Source of the DNA: CAVROP01 sp050008495
Lineage (GTDB): Bacteria > Acidobacteriota > Terriglobia > UBA7540
DNA length: 64,000 bases
Assembly (NCBI GenBank): GCA_050008495.1
Contig: JBEKMN010000006.1
Coordinates: 1 to 64,000 of the forward strand
Direction: 5' to 3'
Made by a program: the position numbers and the translations under genes. Of this stretch, positions 36,181 through 45,169 are shown piece by piece (the stretch's first letter is position 1; each line of letters opens with the position of its first letter). Below the pieces are notes generated by a model. It ran no database searches and was not told the origin of the DNA. It saw only the letters and a list, made by a program, of their open reading frames with translations.

Positions 36181-37380
36181 ATGAGGGACTCGAGGATGTT
36201 TCGGGTAAGTATGGGGGTTGCGCTGGCCATTTTGCTGGGTGGCGTCGTAACTGCCTGCCTTCTTGCAGGAAAAGGCCCCGAGAAAAGGGTCCTGGGGCTG
36301 GACAAAGTAATCGCCTTCACTTACGGCCCTGCGAAAGACTTTGATCCCAAGCAACTGCGCTCGGTGACGTTCTTCGGGCCAAGCAAGCCGGAGGACTGGC
36401 AGTATTGGCAGGCGCGAGGTGTGGTGACGGGTGTCGGCCACACTTGGTTCGACCTGTTGCGGTCGCCACTCGACAAGGCGGTGGACAATCTGGTGGGCCA
36501 GAACTACGGCGGAAATCCCAAACCCGTGGTCATGATCGACGAGTTCGGCTTCGACTTTGGCGGGGGCATGGATGAGAAGTCTGCCCAGGTTCTCCGCCAG
36601 ACAAAGCGTAGGAGGCCGGAGCTCGCCCTCGCTGTTTGGGAAATGCGCGGGCCCATTCCCCAGGTTCTAGCGGAGGCCTACCGCGACGTGGCTGATCTGG
36701 TCATGATGGAGAGCTACGTCGGCAACCAGAGGCAGTACTGGTTTATTGCCAGCCAGGTCTGGTCAGCGCGCCGGTACGGCATCCTGTCGAAGACTATCGT
36801 GGTTCTCGGCGTCGGGAAAGGCGGCAATCCTGGCGAGAACTGGGCGCAAACCAAAGAGGAGCTCGAACAGCAAATCCGCTTTGTGCGTCTGATCGCCCCG
36901 GAGTCGCCCGGCGTGGGGTTCTACGGCGGCACTGCCGAACTGTTGGCCCGCGCGGATGCCTTGTGCGCCCGGTTCGCCGACCTTCCGACTGACGGCGCGG
37001 GGTTGCCCGCAGACGTCCTGGCGGTGGCCAAGACTTTCTCCAGCCGGCATGAGAAGCCGACATTGGCCGTCTCCCCCGACCTGGTGCAGCCCGACTACGA
37101 TGAGAATGGCACGGGGCGACTGGTGGAGCCCAAGACGATGCGGGCCTACCTTATAAACCTTGGCGACAAAGACGCGCAGAACGTCAAGGTCCGCTTGCGC
37201 AATCCGCCCGACAAGGGCGGCGACGTCTTTGCTGAAGGTGTGGTTCCGCTCATCCCCAAGCGGGGTGAAGCGGTTGGGGTCCTCCCCGTGACCGCCGAGT
37301 GGCACGAGTGGGTGGGCGAGTGGGAGGTGGAAGTCGAAGCCCCAGGCTGCGAGGTCCTCGCCTTCAGCTTAAAGCACTGA
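36181..37380 (+). CDS. Putative lipoprotein of unknown function in the EPS locus
   Basis: A 399-residue protein with an N-terminal hydrophobic segment (SMGVALAILLGGVVTACLL) including a lipobox-like VTAC. I do not recognise the family. Two regions are visible: residues ~40-300 suggest a TIM-barrel, glycosidase-like fold (VVMIDEFGFDFGGGMDEK, with D and E at a strand end; MMESYVGNQRQYWF), and the last ~100 residues a beta-sandwich (AYLINLGDKDAQNVKVRLRN). It could be a polymer-trimming hydrolase, comparable in place though not in sequence to glycosidases of other EPS operons. ATG 36181 begins one base after the GT26 stop; a longer in-frame start at 36082 is unlikely. Confidence 0.65.
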   Translation: MRDSRMFRVSMGVALAILLGGVVTACLLAGKGPEKRVLGLDKVIAFTYGPAKDFDPKQLRSVTFFGPSKPEDWQYWQARGVVTGVGHTWFDLLRSPLDKAVDNLVGQNYGGNPKPVVMIDEFGFDFGGGMDEKSAQVLRQTKRRRPELALAVWEMRGPIPQVLAEAYRDVADLVMMESYVGNQRQYWFIASQVWSARRYGILSKTIVVLGVGKGGNPGENWAQTKEELEQQIRFVRLIAPESPGVGFYGGTAELLARADALCARFADLPTDGAGLPADVLAVAKTFSSRHEKPTLAVSPDLVQPDYDENGTGRLVEPKTMRAYLINLGDKDAQNVKVRLRNPPDKGGDVFAEGVVPLIPKRGEAVGVLPVTAEWHEWVGEWEVEVEAPGCEVLAFSLKH

Positions 37381-37423
37381 TCCTGCATCGCCGCCGCCCA
37401 ACATTGGTTTGGTCGCCTTTCTG

Positions 37424-37795
37424 ATGTCAAGATTGTCGAAGAACATTGTCTCTAACGTGCTCGGCCAGGGTCTGTCCCTGATCCTCAGTTTCGTGGCTGT
37501 GCGGTGCGTATTCCGCGGACTGGGCGGCGACGCGTTAGGGCTTATCTATTTTAGCCAGTCGGTCAGCTTGGTGCTTCCGGTCGCCATTCTGGCCTTGGCC
37601 AGTTATCTGTACTCAACGGTCGCTAACCCGAGCGTCGCCCCGGCCCCTGCCTGGATTAGGGAGAATGGATTTGAATGGCTCTGGCGACTGATCCGTGAAC
37701 CACGGCGCTTCTGGCGGCGCTCCGTGCTGTACGGCCCCCAGTTTGCTCTTTTTGCAACCCTCGAACTAAGCGGCCTCATGAAGCTTGACTCATGA
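37424..37795 (+). pseudogene. Chimera: flippase N-terminus fused to WecG C-terminal tail
   Basis: The 123 residues begin as a Wzx-type flippase (SRLSKNIVSNVLGQGLSLIL, VLPVAILALASYLYST, about 65 residues, two membrane helices) and then switch at about 37630 into the C-terminal tail of the GT26 enzyme (APAWIRENGFEWLWRLIREP). DNA comparison shows the second part is a 90% duplicate of 36017-36160. Neither half can be functional alone. It reads as a recombination scar left by replacement of EPS genes, with the intact flippase following at 38073. The frame is open, so a small membrane protein could still be made. Confidence 0.8.
37630..37773 (+). repeat. Direct repeat, copy 2 (in the chimeric frame)
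   Basis: Duplicate of 36017-36160. The 1613 bases from one copy to the next contain the end of the GT26 gene, the lipoprotein gene and the flippase fragment. Confidence 0.9.
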
Positions 37796-38072
37796 GCAGC
37801 AGCTTCTCCCCCGCTGCGGGCGTCGATCCGACACTCCAGCTGGGGCGGACGCGCAACTTCGAAATGGCAAGCCCGCCGAAACCGCGGCAGTGTTTTGATT
37901 TTAGGTGCGACCGGCTCCGGGTCGCCACGTGGCTAGATTACGGGCGATCACGGCGCAAACGCCGCTAGCCCCGGCTGCCCCGTCCCGCCCCTCCCGCCTG
38001 AGACGTTGAGCAACATGGGCGATTGCTTTGACCCTGGCCTCCCAAAAACCCCGTTGAAATGAATCCCCGATA

Positions 38073-39623
38073 ATGACCACCGTCGAAATCCCGGCCCCGC
38101 CGCTTGCCCGGTCGGCCTTCTACGTGCGCGGCAGAACCATCGCCCGCAACACCGCCTTGAATATCGTCGGCCAGGTGGTGCCGCTCGTGGCAGGCGTCGT
38201 CGCCATGCCTTACGTCGTCCATCACCTGGGCCCCGACCGGTTCGGCCTCCTGGCTTTGGTCTGGATTGTGGTGGGCTACTTCGCCCTCTTCGATCTGGGG
38301 ATCGGCCCCGCCACCACCAAGTTTGTCGCCGAGCTGCTCGGCAAGGGCGAAATCGAACGCGTTCCTGCCGTCGTCTGGACTGCCCTCGCCACTCAATCCG
38401 CCATGGGACTGCTGGCTGGCCTTCTGCTCGCAGCCGTTTCGCCCATGCTTGTCCACCGTCTACTGAGAATCCCTGCCGGCCTCCAGCCTGATACCCTCTG
38501 GGTATTGCTAACCCTGGCGGTTTGGTTCCCAATCAACTTCGCCGCCGGTTCATTAAGGGGCGTGCTTTCGGCCTTTCAGAGGTTCGACCTGGTGAATGCT
38601 ATCGCCGTTCCCAGCAGCGTGCTCTGGTACGTCATACCCGTCGGGGCTTTGGTGCTCGGGTTCGGTCTCCCGGGGATTGTGCTGCTCCTGGTTCTCAGCC
38701 GGGTCGTGGCGCTTGCGGCCCATTTCGTGCTCTGCCTGCGAATCTGCCCGGAGCTCGGACGCCGCTGCGCGTTCGACCGCTCGCTCATCCGCCGCCTGCT
38801 GGGCTTTGGCGGGTGGCTTTCGATCTCCGTCGCCCTCAACCCAATCCTGGTTTATCTCGAGCGATTCCTCATCGGCGCGCTCGTTTCCGTCGCGGCGCTC
38901 GGCTACTACACGCCCGCTTACATGATCTCGAGCAGATTAACGATCCTGCCGGGTGGCCTCACAGACACGCTCTTTCCCGCCTTCAGTACTTCCGCTGGAA
39001 GGGGAGACGGCGAGTGGATCAGGAATGCCCTCGTCCGTTCCTTGAAATGCCTGATGCTCGTCATGGGACCGGCGGCACTGGTCGTGGCGTTCTTTGCCCG
39101 CCCTATCCTCACGCTTTGGGTGGGGCCAAAGTTCGCTGCCGAGGGGACACTCCCACTGCAAATCCTGCTCCTTGCCGTGCCGCTTAACTCTCTGGGCTTC
39201 GTGCCCTCCAATCTCTTGCAAGGGATTGGACGGCCTGACCTGACCGCCAAGCTATGCCTCGCCGAGGCCCCCGTCTATGCAGGTCTCGCCTGGTTCCTGG
39301 TCAGCCGGTTTGGGCTTGCCGGGGCAGCGCTTGCCTGGGCAATCCGAGTCAGCGCCCACTTCTTTCTTCTTATAGTGTGTGCGTGCTGGCTGACGCACAC
39401 CCCGGCCCACCTGCTTGCCGGCAGGGATTTGTCCCGCACTGTACTCACGTTGACGAGCTTTGCGGCCGGGTTGGCGGCTCTCCGTGCCTCAAGCCACATG
39501 CTGGTCACCCAGGCGTTCTTCACCTTGCTTATGGCGTCGGGTTTCTCGCTCGGGGCCTGGCGCTATCTCTTAGACGGAGAAGAAAAATGCCAAATCAGAC
39601 TTTGCCTCAGAAGGGGGAGATAG
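38073..39623 (+). CDS. Wzx-type polysaccharide flippase (MOP superfamily)
   Basis: A 516-residue membrane protein with about 12-14 helices typical of the RfbX/Wzx branch, for example ALNIVGQVVPLVAGVVAMPY, LGPDRFGLLALVWIVVGYFA and LGIGPATTKFVAELLGKGE. It moves lipid-linked repeat units across the inner membrane. It stands alone on its strand after 277 bases containing a GCGACC-GGCTCCG-GGTCGC hairpin (37907-37925). Three bases separate it from the following GT2 gene, so they are probably in one transcript. It appears to be the intact counterpart of the flippase fragment upstream. Confidence 0.92.
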   Translation: MTTVEIPAPPLARSAFYVRGRTIARNTALNIVGQVVPLVAGVVAMPYVVHHLGPDRFGLLALVWIVVGYFALFDLGIGPATTKFVAELLGKGEIERVPAVVWTALATQSAMGLLAGLLLAAVSPMLVHRLLRIPAGLQPDTLWVLLTLAVWFPINFAAGSLRGVLSAFQRFDLVNAIAVPSSVLWYVIPVGALVLGFGLPGIVLLLVLSRVVALAAHFVLCLRICPELGRRCAFDRSLIRRLLGFGGWLSISVALNPILVYLERFLIGALVSVAALGYYTPAYMISSRLTILPGGLTDTLFPAFSTSAGRGDGEWIRNALVRSLKCLMLVMGPAALVVAFFARPILTLWVGPKFAAEGTLPLQILLLAVPLNSLGFVPSNLLQGIGRPDLTAKLCLAEAPVYAGLAWFLVSRFGLAGAALAWAIRVSAHFFLLIVCACWLTHTPAHLLAGRDLSRTVLTLTSFAAGLAALRASSHMLVTQAFFTLLMASGFSLGAWRYLLDGEEKCQIRLCLRRGR

Positions 39624-39626
39624 GAC

Positions 39627-40544
39627 GTGCCGGCTGCGCCCTTGGTATCCGTCGTCATTCCTGCGTACAACGCGGAGAAGACAATCCGGAACGCCGTCCA
39701 CTCGGTGCTTGAGCAAACGATGGCAGACCTCGAGGTGATTGTGGTTGACGACGCCTCGACCGATGGCACGACGCGAGTGGTCGAGGGCATCGGCGATCCT
39801 CGCATACGCCTCGTGAAAAGCCCATCGAACCGCAGGTGCTCAGCGGCGCGAAATTTGGGCCTGAAACACGCCCTGGGACCTTGGGTAACTTTTTTGGACG
39901 CCGACGACGAATTTGTAGCAGACAGGCTTGAATCGTTACTAGGTGTGGCCCTCAGAGAAGGGGAGTGCTTTGTGGGTGATCGGCTGGCGCCGGCCGTTCC
40001 GGGCTATGGCGCGCGCCTTATGCCGTTGGCGTCGCGTGGGTCCGCCGGACAGGACCGAGCAAGGGCTCTGGATTACGGCGAAGCTTCGAGGTGGGGCGCT
40101 TGTACGTTTCCCCTAGTCCCGCGGGCGACCCTGGCCCGACATGGCATAGAGTTTCCTGAATGGGGCAGCGGCGGCGACTGGGCGTTCCTGGTTGCCCGGC
40201 TCTGCGCCGTCGGGCTCAAGGGGATGTCGGTGTGTCGAGTTGGGTATCTCACGCGCGTCACGGGCAGGCACGATAGCTCGACACTTCGTGCGATTGAGGA
40301 GCAGCTCAGTGTGCATGACCGTCTGGCCGATGCACCGGACGTGCCTGAGCCTGTAAAAGAGCGGCTCCGGCGTGGCCGGCCTGGAATCCGGAGGCGTTTG
40401 ATCGTCGCCTCATTGAGGGAACACAGATGGAAGAAGTTCGCGTACTACGCGCGTCGGAGCCCCGGCGACCTTTTGTGGCTTCCTGCCAGCGTGGTTCGAT
40501 TTCTTTGGCGGCGCCTTCGCTACCTTTTTTCGAGGTCTTCCTGA
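39627..40544 (+). CDS. Glycosyltransferase family 2
   Basis: A 305-residue GT-A fold enzyme: VSVVIPAYNAEKTIRNAVHS, VIVVDDASTDGTT, and the DXD-like WVTFLDADDEF at residues ~85-95. No membrane helix, although the C-terminal region has two short hydrophobic patches (DLLWLPASVVRFLWR). It probably adds one sugar to the EPS repeat in the cytoplasm. GTG 39627 is preceded by GGGGGAGATAGG. Acceptor and donor cannot be inferred. Confidence 0.9.
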   Translation: MPAAPLVSVVIPAYNAEKTIRNAVHSVLEQTMADLEVIVVDDASTDGTTRVVEGIGDPRIRLVKSPSNRRCSAARNLGLKHALGPWVTFLDADDEFVADRLESLLGVALREGECFVGDRLAPAVPGYGARLMPLASRGSAGQDRARALDYGEASRWGACTFPLVPRATLARHGIEFPEWGSGGDWAFLVARLCAVGLKGMSVCRVGYLTRVTGRHDSSTLRAIEEQLSVHDRLADAPDVPEPVKERLRRGRPGIRRRLIVASLREHRWKKFAYYARRSPGDLLWLPASVVRFLWRRLRYLFSRSS

Positions 40545-40774
40545 TTCTCTCGAGGCTACTATGCGAGCGTGGGAAGAGCACATCCGCCAAGCGCAACTTA
40601 CCCCTTGGCGTGAACCAGACCAGCGCCTCCGTGGGTCGATTGATCGGGCGCTCGTCAGTTCCCGCTTCGCAGATTGAAATGCTTGCGTGAGTCTGGTTCG
40701 GGCGTGCGAGCGAGCCGCGATAAGTCCCCCGCTTCCGCCACCCCAGCCATGAATCAGCACAGGAGAGAAAAGGC

Positions 40775-41626
40775 GTGAATTCATTGCAAAATCTGACCCA
40801 TAACCCACGGTTGGTAGGGTTCGCGAGACATCTGCACGTCGCCGCCCCCCTGAAATCGCTGGAATACTGGCTGCGAGGACCGTCCGACGGCGTCATTCGT
40901 CAAAACGTTGCCGGCGTCGACGTCCTGTTCGCAGCACCGGACGCCACCGAACTTCGGACCCTCGAGTCCTGCTACGCGGACGAGATGGATTTCATTGGCG
41001 CCCTGAGAGAGACGCTTCGGTTCGGCGACGTGTTCTACGACGTTGGAAGCAACGCCGGCCAGTTCTTAATAGCCGCAGCCAAGATCGTCGGCGACTCTGG
41101 GCGCGCGATCGGATTCGAAGCGCATCCTGGCAATTATGAGCGCTTACTGAAGAACGTGGCGCTGAACCAACTGACCAACGTGCGGGCTTTCCGGGTGGCT
41201 CTTTCTGACGCCCGGGGCGAAGTCCAAATGTTCGGAGAAAGGGGAACGGCAACCATCGTGCCGGCAGCGGCTCGCTACCATCAAGATCCGCCGACTTGCG
41301 CCGTCCCAGCGGTGAGCGGCGACGACCTGCGCAGGTCAGAAGGCTTGCCGGTTCCTAAAGCTGCGAAGGTCGACGTCGAGGGAGCTGAATTCGCGGTGCT
41401 CAGCGGCCTGGCGGAGACGCTATCAAACCCAGCGTGCGAACTTCTCTGCTGTGAGGTTCACCCTCCGCTTCTTCCTGAGGGCACCTCGCCTGCAAGTTGT
41501 TTTTCACTGGTTCGGTCCCTTGGGTTCAATCAAATGGAAACTAAGGCCCGCGGAAATGAGATCCATTTGATCGCGCGGAGGGCATTCGGTCAGTCCAGGG
41601 TTGAGGTGGGGACAGATGATGATTAA
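40775..41626 (+). CDS. FkbM-family methyltransferase (first of three)
   Basis: A 283-residue SAM-dependent methyltransferase of the FkbM family. Motif I is FYDVGSNAGQFLIAA, followed by GFEAHPGNYERLLKNVALNQ and the family KVDVEGAEFAVLSGL. The last region includes the conserved ELLCCEVHP. Such enzymes in EPS loci are thought to O-methylate sugars. GTG 40775 follows AGGAG at normal spacing. It overlaps the next GT2 gene by 11 bases. The two further FkbM genes at 43694 and 44329 share this architecture and probably arose by duplication. Confidence 0.88.
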   Translation: MNSLQNLTHNPRLVGFARHLHVAAPLKSLEYWLRGPSDGVIRQNVAGVDVLFAAPDATELRTLESCYADEMDFIGALRETLRFGDVFYDVGSNAGQFLIAAAKIVGDSGRAIGFEAHPGNYERLLKNVALNQLTNVRAFRVALSDARGEVQMFGERGTATIVPAAARYHQDPPTCAVPAVSGDDLRRSEGLPVPKAAKVDVEGAEFAVLSGLAETLSNPACELLCCEVHPPLLPEGTSPASCFSLVRSLGFNQMETKARGNEIHLIARRAFGQSRVEVGTDDD

Positions 41627-42677
41627 CGAAAGCCCGATGCCCGCAGAGGAACCCTGCATAGCTATCGTGTCGGTCAATTGGAACGGCTGGCGTGACACGC
41701 TTGACTGCCTGGAATCGATACGGAACCTCGACCACACGAACTACTTGATGATAGTTGTCGACAACAGTTCGGAAGACGGCTCCGTAACGCAAATCAAGAC
41801 GTGGGCGCAGGCGAAGGCAGAGCGTGGGTATACGCTCGTTGAGTATACGCAAGCGGCAGCCGAGGGCGGGGGAGAGCCTGGGAAAGAGGCTTCCCTCCAG
41901 GCGGCATCGCCCCGAAATCGAATAGTGCTCATCGCCAACACAACAAATTCGGGACCCACCGGAGGTGCGAACCTGGGCATCCAATACGCTTTACGAAGAA
42001 AACCCTCTGCCGACTACGTCTTCTTGCTGGATAACGATGCCCGGGTCAGCCCGGGCACTCTCACCCGACTTGTCAACGTAAGCCGCAGAGAGGATTGCAG
42101 CATCGTGGGGGGACAGATCTTGGACTTGTTCTCTGGATCCCGCCAATACCCAGACCGCACCACCACGACGGGCTCTTTTTTCGCGCCGTTTGTAAACGAC
42201 AGACTCTGGACTCCGCCGGCGGGCATCACTTCCTGGATAACTTGTAACGCCAATGGGGGGGCTATGCTGCTCCGCCGGGATGCACTTTTGGCTTTGGACG
42301 CAGCCAGGGGTTATTTCCTGGACTCCTCATTATTCTCAGACGGATGGGAATTCGAGTTGTGTTCATTTGCCCGGGAGGTCGGTTACGTCACGATGGGAAC
42401 AAACGAGGCCTTCGTGTGGCACAAGGGAGATCGCGAATACCGTCAGGCGCTCAATCCTCGCAGGTTCTACTACTCGGCGCGAAACCGCCTGCTTCTGTCG
42501 CGAGCTTACCTGCCGGCTCCGTTGCGGGTCGTATTTCACTTCATCGACCTCGTGCGCTGCGCGTTGTCTGTGGCACGGTGCGCCGTGCGCCGACGCCCAG
42601 ATGTAGCACTGGCAGAGATACGGGGCATCATCGACGGATACCGGGGTATCTGCAAGAATAAAGCGTTCCAAAACTAA
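41616..42677 (+). CDS. Glycosyltransferase family 2, rhamnosyltransferase-like
   Basis: A 353-residue GT2: IAIVSVNWNGWRDTLDCLES, LMIVVDNSSEDGS, and YVFLLDNDARVSPGTLTRLV containing the DND metal motif. C-terminal helices (LLLSRAYLPAPLRVVFHFID) suggest membrane association. ATG 41616 is chosen over TTG 41601; GGTGGGG precedes it, and the gene starts inside the last codons of the FkbM gene, indicating translational coupling. The rhamnosyltransferase similarity is by architecture only. Confidence 0.88.
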   Translation: MMINESPMPAEEPCIAIVSVNWNGWRDTLDCLESIRNLDHTNYLMIVVDNSSEDGSVTQIKTWAQAKAERGYTLVEYTQAAAEGGGEPGKEASLQAASPRNRIVLIANTTNSGPTGGANLGIQYALRRKPSADYVFLLDNDARVSPGTLTRLVNVSRREDCSIVGGQILDLFSGSRQYPDRTTTTGSFFAPFVNDRLWTPPAGITSWITCNANGGAMLLRRDALLALDAARGYFLDSSLFSDGWEFELCSFAREVGYVTMGTNEAFVWHKGDREYRQALNPRRFYYSARNRLLLSRAYLPAPLRVVFHFIDLVRCALSVARCAVRRRPDVALAEIRGIIDGYRGICKNKAFQN

Positions 42678-42711
42678 CCCAGAATGAACTCCTCCTCGCC
42701 CAAGACGGCCT

Positions 42712-43677
42712 ATGACTCAACCTCCTCATAAGCTGGCCATCGTTATTCCAACCATTGGTCGCCACGCAGAACTTAGACGCATGCTCGCGAGTCTCGCTGC
42801 CCAGACGCGTCTGCCGGATGAAATCCTGATTATGGACCAAGACCGCTCAAGCGTCGCCCTTGTCGAGGAGTTTCCGCAATTGAAGATCCAAGTTGTGGCT
42901 GTGCCGGGATCGGCAGCGTCGAAGAGAAATGCGGGGTTCAGGGCTATGTCCCCCGATATAGAGCTGGTGGGCGTTATGGACGATGACATCGAGCTCGAAC
43001 CGCAGGCCATCGACGCCATGCTGAAATTTTGGAAACAGGCGCCGGACGATCTCGGCGGCGCGGGCTGCAACCTGGTAAATCATCCGCCGACGCTCGCGCC
43101 TCGACTGAAAGGGCTGCGGCTTACGTCCCGGCTGAGCTTGTATGATTCGACAAAAGGAGCCGTCCTACGTTCTGGCATCCACACAATGATTGGGTGCGTC
43201 AACGATCACTGCTACGTCCGGTGGCTTTCGAGCATGGCCGCCGTGTTCCCGAGGCGAGTGCTCGACGAATTCATGTTTGACGAGTGGTTTCAGACTTACA
43301 GCTACCTGGAGGACCTTGATTTCACTTACCGCATCGGAAAGAGGTACAGACTGGCTGTGGTGGCCGACGCCCGCTTCTTCCATTACCCGTCCGAGACCGG
43401 CCGGCCGGGCCCCTATCTGTTCGGGAAGAAGGAAGTGCTCAACCGCCTGTACTTTGTCTCCAAGCACGCGGAACTCTCCCAGACCCTCTGCGGCTTGGCC
43501 CTATCGATCAGAACTTTGATGAGTGTTTTCCTTGGCCTCACCCGTTTCGAATCCGACTATTTCAAACGCGCAGCCGGCAACCTCGCCGCCGCCCTTCTGG
43601 CCCTTAAAGAAAAGTGGGAAGCTGCCAGGCCATGGGAAGAGCGCGGCGCAACGAACGGCACAGGCAGCGGTCGATAA
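42712..43677 (+). CDS. Glycosyltransferase family 2
   Basis: A 321-residue GT2: KLAIVIPTIGRHAELRRMLA, EILIMDQDRSS, GSAASKRNAGF, and ELVGVMDDDIELEP with a DDD motif at residues ~87-89. A later YLEDLDFTYRIGKRY matches the acceptor-side ED motif of GT2 enzymes. The 3' end is followed directly by a 5'-truncated FkbM gene, so the original downstream gene order may have been altered by recombination. Confidence 0.9.
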   Translation: MTQPPHKLAIVIPTIGRHAELRRMLASLAAQTRLPDEILIMDQDRSSVALVEEFPQLKIQVVAVPGSAASKRNAGFRAMSPDIELVGVMDDDIELEPQAIDAMLKFWKQAPDDLGGAGCNLVNHPPTLAPRLKGLRLTSRLSLYDSTKGAVLRSGIHTMIGCVNDHCYVRWLSSMAAVFPRRVLDEFMFDEWFQTYSYLEDLDFTYRIGKRYRLAVVADARFFHYPSETGRPGPYLFGKKEVLNRLYFVSKHAELSQTLCGLALSIRTLMSVFLGLTRFESDYFKRAAGNLAAALLALKEKWEAARPWEERGATNGTGSGR

Positions 43678-43693
43678 CCTGCGGAACCTGGAC

Positions 43694-44329
43694 GTGCTGC
43701 GAGCTGACGCCGTTTTGGTTGTGGCAGGCTCGCACTTGTGCCGCTTCTGCGGCTTCGCGCCGCGATACGACGTAGGCAGCCATCTCGGATTGTACACTCT
43801 GTTGCTGGCGCGAGTCGTGGGCCCAAACGGCGTAGTCGTTGCTCTCGAGCCACACCACGAAACTTATCACCACCTTTTGCAGAACGTAGAGCTGAACGAA
43901 CTGTCCAATGTCCGCGCCTTTGAAAAGGCTCTTGGAGAGCGAACCGGTTCGGAGAAACTATACCTCGGCGGAGTCGTTGCGAATTTCAGCCTTCTGCCGG
44001 GTGGCGTCGAGGGCTTCGCCGAACGACACACTCCCTTTCAATGGGTCGGGGTCGTGCGAGGTGACGAGTTCGTCGAAACCGAAAAGCTGCCCGTGCCAAG
44101 AGCCGTGAAGATCGACGTTGAAGGATTCGAGTACAGCGTCATAAAAGGCCTTCAGGGAACGCTCGCGGCACGGGAGTGTGAACTCGTCTGCTGCGAGGTT
44201 CACCCCCGCTTTCCGCCACGTTCTATAGAGCCGGCTGCAATTGGCGAGTCACTCGGGTCGTTAGGCTACACCCACATCGAAGGTCAGCCTGGCGATGGAC
44301 CATACCATATCGTAGCCTACAAGCCCTGA
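43694..44329 (+). CDS. FkbM-family methyltransferase, 5'-truncated
   Basis: Compared with its neighbours (283 and 276 residues) this 211-residue product lacks the N-terminal ~80 residues but keeps the SAM motif RYDVGSHLGLYTLLL, VALEPHHETYHHLLQNVELN and KIDVEGFEYSVIKGL. GTG 43694 is the likeliest start; GTG 43721 is also possible. The open frame extends upstream to 43523 only as an overlap with the GT2 gene, where the translation is not FkbM-like. It may be a decaying copy or a minimal functional form. It shares a stop/start overlap (TGATG) with the next, complete FkbM gene. Confidence 0.65.
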   Translation: MLRADAVLVVAGSHLCRFCGFAPRYDVGSHLGLYTLLLARVVGPNGVVVALEPHHETYHHLLQNVELNELSNVRAFEKALGERTGSEKLYLGGVVANFSLLPGGVEGFAERHTPFQWVGVVRGDEFVETEKLPVPRAVKIDVEGFEYSVIKGLQGTLAARECELVCCEVHPRFPPRSIEPAAIGESLGSLGYTHIEGQPGDGPYHIVAYKP

Positions 44330-45159
44330 TGGAAATTCTCAAGCGGCTCACCTATCACCCGGAAGTCAAAGCGTTAGTCAGGACCCTGGGCCTGAGTAAC
44401 ACATTCCGGAACTGGTACTACCAATGCGCGCGGCCGCCGAACGGCGTAATTCACACGTCAGTTTGTGGAGCCAGTGCGCGCTTCCATGTACGGAACCCAG
44501 CCGAGTTGAGAAACCTCGACACGGCGGGTGGGCTCCAAAGAGAACTGAGGATTTTAGAACTTCTGATTTCAAGTGCCCGCCCAGGTGACGTCTTCCTTGA
44601 TGTGGGAGCTAACGTCGGCCTGTACTCGCTCCTCCTGGCTAGTGCGCTGGGCAGCGCTGGACAGGTAATTGCTTTCGAGCCGGAGAGGGAGAGTTTCGAG
44701 CATTTACAGGATAACCTGAAGTTGAACGAAGCAGGGAATGTTCACCCGTTCCAGAAGGCTCTGGGTGACGAGGATGGCCACGCTGAGCTCTTTCTGCGGG
44801 GGGGAATTGCAGATTCGACTTTGGTCTGGTCACCCTCCCTGGGAAACGCGGGACAACAATTGGTTGATGTGGTTCAAGGGGATGCGTTTATAGAAAGGCA
44901 GAACTTGCCGCTTCCCCGGCTGGTTAAGGTTGATGTCGAGGGCTACGAATGCAAAGTGCTTCGCGGATTGCGGCGCACGCTGGCGAACCCGGGGTGTGAG
45001 GTGGTGTGCTGTGAGGTTCATCCTGGATTGCTGCCCAAGCCGGCACAACCGGAAGACATTGCGCAGTTTTTATCCGCAATAGGGTTTGACAGTATGGAGA
45101 GTTTTCCCCGGTACGACACTTTCCACGTTGTGGCCCGTAAGCTGAACCCTTCTCGCTGA
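44329..45159 (+). CDS. FkbM-family methyltransferase (third copy, complete)
   Basis: A 276-residue FkbM methyltransferase: FLDVGANVGLYSLLLA (motif I), VIAFEPERESFEHLQDNLKL and LVKVDVEGYECKVLRGL. The N-terminus, RLTYHPEVKALVRTLGL, aligns with that of the first copy (NLTHNPRLVGFARHLHV), confirming common descent. ATG 44329 overlaps the preceding stop by one base. Substrate is likely a sugar of the EPS repeat, by context only. Confidence 0.9.
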   Translation: MEILKRLTYHPEVKALVRTLGLSNTFRNWYYQCARPPNGVIHTSVCGASARFHVRNPAELRNLDTAGGLQRELRILELLISSARPGDVFLDVGANVGLYSLLLASALGSAGQVIAFEPERESFEHLQDNLKLNEAGNVHPFQKALGDEDGHAELFLRGGIADSTLVWSPSLGNAGQQLVDVVQGDAFIERQNLPLPRLVKVDVEGYECKVLRGLRRTLANPGCEVVCCEVHPGLLPKPAQPEDIAQFLSAIGFDSMESFPRYDTFHVVARKLNPSR

Positions 45160-45169
45160 TGCAGAGACG

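Noticed and set aside
43523..43693. Extended N-terminus of the middle FkbM gene
   Set aside because: Overlaps the GT2 gene and reads as non-FkbM sequence; not used as the start.
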